Assembly (NCBI RefSeq): GCF_037975245.1
Contig: NC_092577.1
Coordinates: 22,348,398 to 22,408,397, forward strand
Reading direction: 5' to 3'
From: Apostichopus japonicus
Taxonomy: Eukaryota > Echinodermata > Holothuroidea > Aspidochirotida > Stichopodidae
Length of the DNA: 60,000 nucleotides
The notes beneath the pieces were generated by a model, which was not told where the DNA came from, ran no database searches, and saw only the letters and a program-made list of their open reading frames with translations. Of the stretch, positions 58,209 through 60,000 are shown one piece after another (position 1 is the stretch's first letter; each line of letters begins with the position of its first letter). The position numbers and the translations under genes were made by a program.

Positions 58209-58860
58209 TCCACCTTGAGTTACTGGGGTTTTTAGTGTCGTATACCCCCTTTCTCTATGAAGTAATGTTCTTCTCACTTTTGGTTGTCTCGTTACTTACC
58301 TGTCTCCTCACCACATCTACACTACGGTGTTCAGGGCGTTGGGCCTAACTTAAGAGTATCTCCTGCTATTTTAGGCCTCTTTGTTAGAGTTAAGGGGTCA
58401 GACGTGGACGGGGTCGTAGAGGGTAGTCTCCCTCCCTACTGGGGGGAAGTACTCCCCTCCCGTCGGTAGCGTCAGAATTCGATGTTAGTTCAGGAGTCGA
58501 GGGGGTAGCCTTCCCCTTCTGTCGGGGAGGACTACTACTCGACTCCAAGGCAGAGACCACTTTGGAGGGCTTTGGTCTCATGAGGATGGGCAGTGACCCG
58601 TTAAGCCGGGTCACAGAGGGTGCACAGTGTTAAAAGGTTACCAGGACATTCTAGGCGCGGTAGAATGAGGAGTCAACTTGCGGCCTTGATAGGTCAATGA
58701 GGTTTCTTCACAAGTCCCTGCTTGCAGGATGATCTAAATACATATGTATACATAAATACATATATAGTTTTAGGAGTCACATACAGTATAACAGTTGTAG
58801 CATTGACTAAGATTCTCATGAAGCAAACTATCCATTCAGTACTCATTTTTCGAGAGCACT
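58209..58860. other. Possible DIRS-related or unassigned GC-rich DNA
   Basis: 58380-58620 is GC-rich with an open minus-strand frame (58390-58614) rich in Ser/Pro/Arg. It could be part of a DIRS Gag or terminal region in inverse orientation, but no motif proves it. From 58720 on the DNA is AT-rich. Confidence 0.3.
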
Positions 58861-58865
58861 GTCGT

Positions 58866-59076
58866 CAAATGGTGGAGGCAATGGACTGGTGATCTAAGAC
58901 TTGCAGTTTTGAGTCCTGGCCAGATCATCCCGTTGTGTCTTTGGGCAAGGCATTTTATCTCCATTGCGTCTTTCCATTCAGGTGTATAAAGGGGGACCTG
59001 TAAGATAAACTGTCAGCCTGGGGCTTTTTGGCTACCGCAATGAGGAGGGATCTGTCTCTATGTTTGACAGGTTATC
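58866..59076 (+). mobile_element. tRNA-derived SINE
   Basis: A box-like TGGTGGAGGCAATGG (58870-58884) and B-box-like AGTTTTGAGTCCTGG (58905-58919) stand about 35 bp apart, as in a tRNA pol III promoter. They are followed by the conserved SINE body 'CTTTGGGCAAGGCATTTTAT', 'CATTGCGTCTTTCCATTCAG' and 'GTGTATAAAGGGG', which I recognise from invertebrate SINEs. Its 3' part abuts the second DIRS copy. Confidence 0.7.
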
Positions 59077-59100
59077 GCTGATCAGGGTTATTTTGTTAGG

Positions 59101-60000
59101 CGGGGAATGGTGCCAGAACAGACAAGGTACTGCCAGCCGAGACCTCTCTGGCACAAGTGGTAGAATTCCTCACTCCTTCTTCAAGGAGGGAAAGCAAGTG
59201 TCAACCATCAAGAACTACAGGTTGGCAATTACCGCTATCCACAACGGCTTTCCAGATGGGTCAACCCCGGGCAACAACGGGGACATCACCCAGCCCGTCA
59301 GGGGGATGGCAAACAGGCGTCCTCGGATCAGACGGCTCGCCCCCTCTTGGAGTCCATCAGCAGCACTGCAGGCACTCACTAAATCACCATACGAACCACT
59401 GGCTTCAGACTCGCTGGCAGCCCTTAGTAAGAAAACCCTTTTCCTGATCACCCTCGCGTCAGCAAGAAGAAGGAGCTGTCCCCACGCTCTGCCTACAAAG
59501 CAGAACCATATTAGGTTTCAGAACCACGGAATAAGAATGGTCCCCGATCCGTCCTTCATACCCAAGAACCAGGTCCTTTCCTTCCTGCCGGGGGACATCT
59601 TTACCCCTGAAATAAAGACGCTTTCCTCAGTCGCAGAGGACAAACTGTGGGGCCCAGTCAGGGCTCTCAAATGGTACTTAAACAAGACTCAACCCCTGAG
59701 AGGAACAACCATGTCCTTGTTCATACTACCCAGAGCACCTTTTTCAACGGTGTCTAAGGACACCCTCTCTCGGTGGCTGACAGAGATTATTCGCCCCTTC
59801 GCAGTTGGCACAACTTTAACGAGAGCCCATGACATTAGAGGAAAAGCGGCCTCGACAGCTGTTTTTGCAGGAGTCCCAATAGAGGTCATCCTTAAGGCAG
59901 CAGCTTGGCGGACACCAACGACGTTCGTCGCCTGTTACCTTTCAGACTCATTACAGGCTGAGGCGGCATTTTGTAGCGTGGTGATGCGAGATCCGGCGGG
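59101..60000 (+). pseudogene. Second DIRS copy, tyrosine recombinase part, 5'-truncated, runs off window
   Basis: It starts at 'CGGGGAATGGTGCC', equivalent to 56882 of copy 1, and is closely similar in DNA to it. It encodes 'VSTIKNYRLAITAIHNGF', 'LFLITLASARRRSCPHAL', 'CPVRALKWY'-like sequence (with GPVRALKWY), 'AHDIRGKAASTAVFAGVP' and 'FVACYLSDSLQAEAAF'. R, HxxR and Y are all present. It shares with copy 1 the one-base frame break at 'CTCACTCC(T/C)TCTTC' and has its own extra base in 'GACAAGGTACTGCC'. No RT part is present within the window. Confidence 0.85.

Noticed and set aside
57915-58277. Tyr/Thr-rich minus-strand frame
   Set aside because: Produced by the 10-bp GTAACTCGTA repeat; no independent support.
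58862-58925. A functional tRNA gene
   Set aside because: Only degenerate A and B boxes are present and no cloverleaf can be closed; the downstream SINE body explains them.

Overview
This is nuclear DNA from a eukaryote, most likely a marine invertebrate deuterostome. An echinoderm is my best guess, at low confidence. The reasons are AT-rich intergenic DNA, spliceosomal exon boundaries, many 'taggcct'-like motifs, and TE and multicopy gene families typical of such genomes (DIRS and L2/CR1-like retroelements, tRNA-derived SINEs, P2RX7-ballast-like, SAM/transposase-like and OTU-like proteins). I see no operons, rRNA, tRNA genes or CRISPR. No complete, undamaged gene model can be assembled from sequence alone.

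Layout. 0-4 kb: a frameshifted DDE-transposase-like gene (+) split by a 1.3 kb non-autonomous element with inverted ends. 5.2-7.2 kb: a hAT (ZMYM1/DUF4371-like) transposase (-), degraded but with an intron. 7.8-31.2 kb: scattered, mostly minus-strand exons. A zinc-finger plus transposase-like block (26.4-24.1 kb) is followed in order by a ubiquitin/PB1-like exon (23.9 kb), an '..RRKFI..' exon (13.3 kb), another exon (12.5 kb) and a twice-repeated C-terminal exon (10.4 and 9.8 kb). This is the order I remember from large predicted SAMD3-like proteins. A plus-strand P2RX7-ballast-like gene (14.7-16.5 kb) lies inside that span, between two inverted copies of a CRE-containing module. OTU-like exons (28.3 and 7.9 kb) and a BRCT-like exon (31 kb) are also minus-strand.

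36.9-38.2 kb: a compact plus-strand gene with a SAM-start exon and the same C-terminal domain as the 10.4 kb exon. 38.2-39.7 kb: tandem repeats, including 30 units of 16 bp in three homogenised blocks. 41.2-47.3 kb: a nested TE graveyard with a LINE split by a second LINE, both invaded by short repeats, plus a small TIR element whose end carries the same 16-bp unit as the 39 kb array, a Tx1/L1-like LINE and an exact 217-bp duplication. 50.0-50.4 kb: a MITE. 51-54.5 kb: a CR1/L2-like LINE (-) with ORF1, endonuclease and RT. 54.6-57.9 kb: a GC-rich DIRS-type tyrosine-recombinase retrotransposon (+) with its hairpin tail. A SINE and a second, truncated DIRS copy run off the window end.

Functionally the window is an accessory, TE-dominated region. 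The host-like genes recognised belong to multicopy families that often carry transposase-derived domains, and almost every one carries a stop or frameshift. Assembly error, pseudogenisation and true introns cannot be separated here without transcripts.
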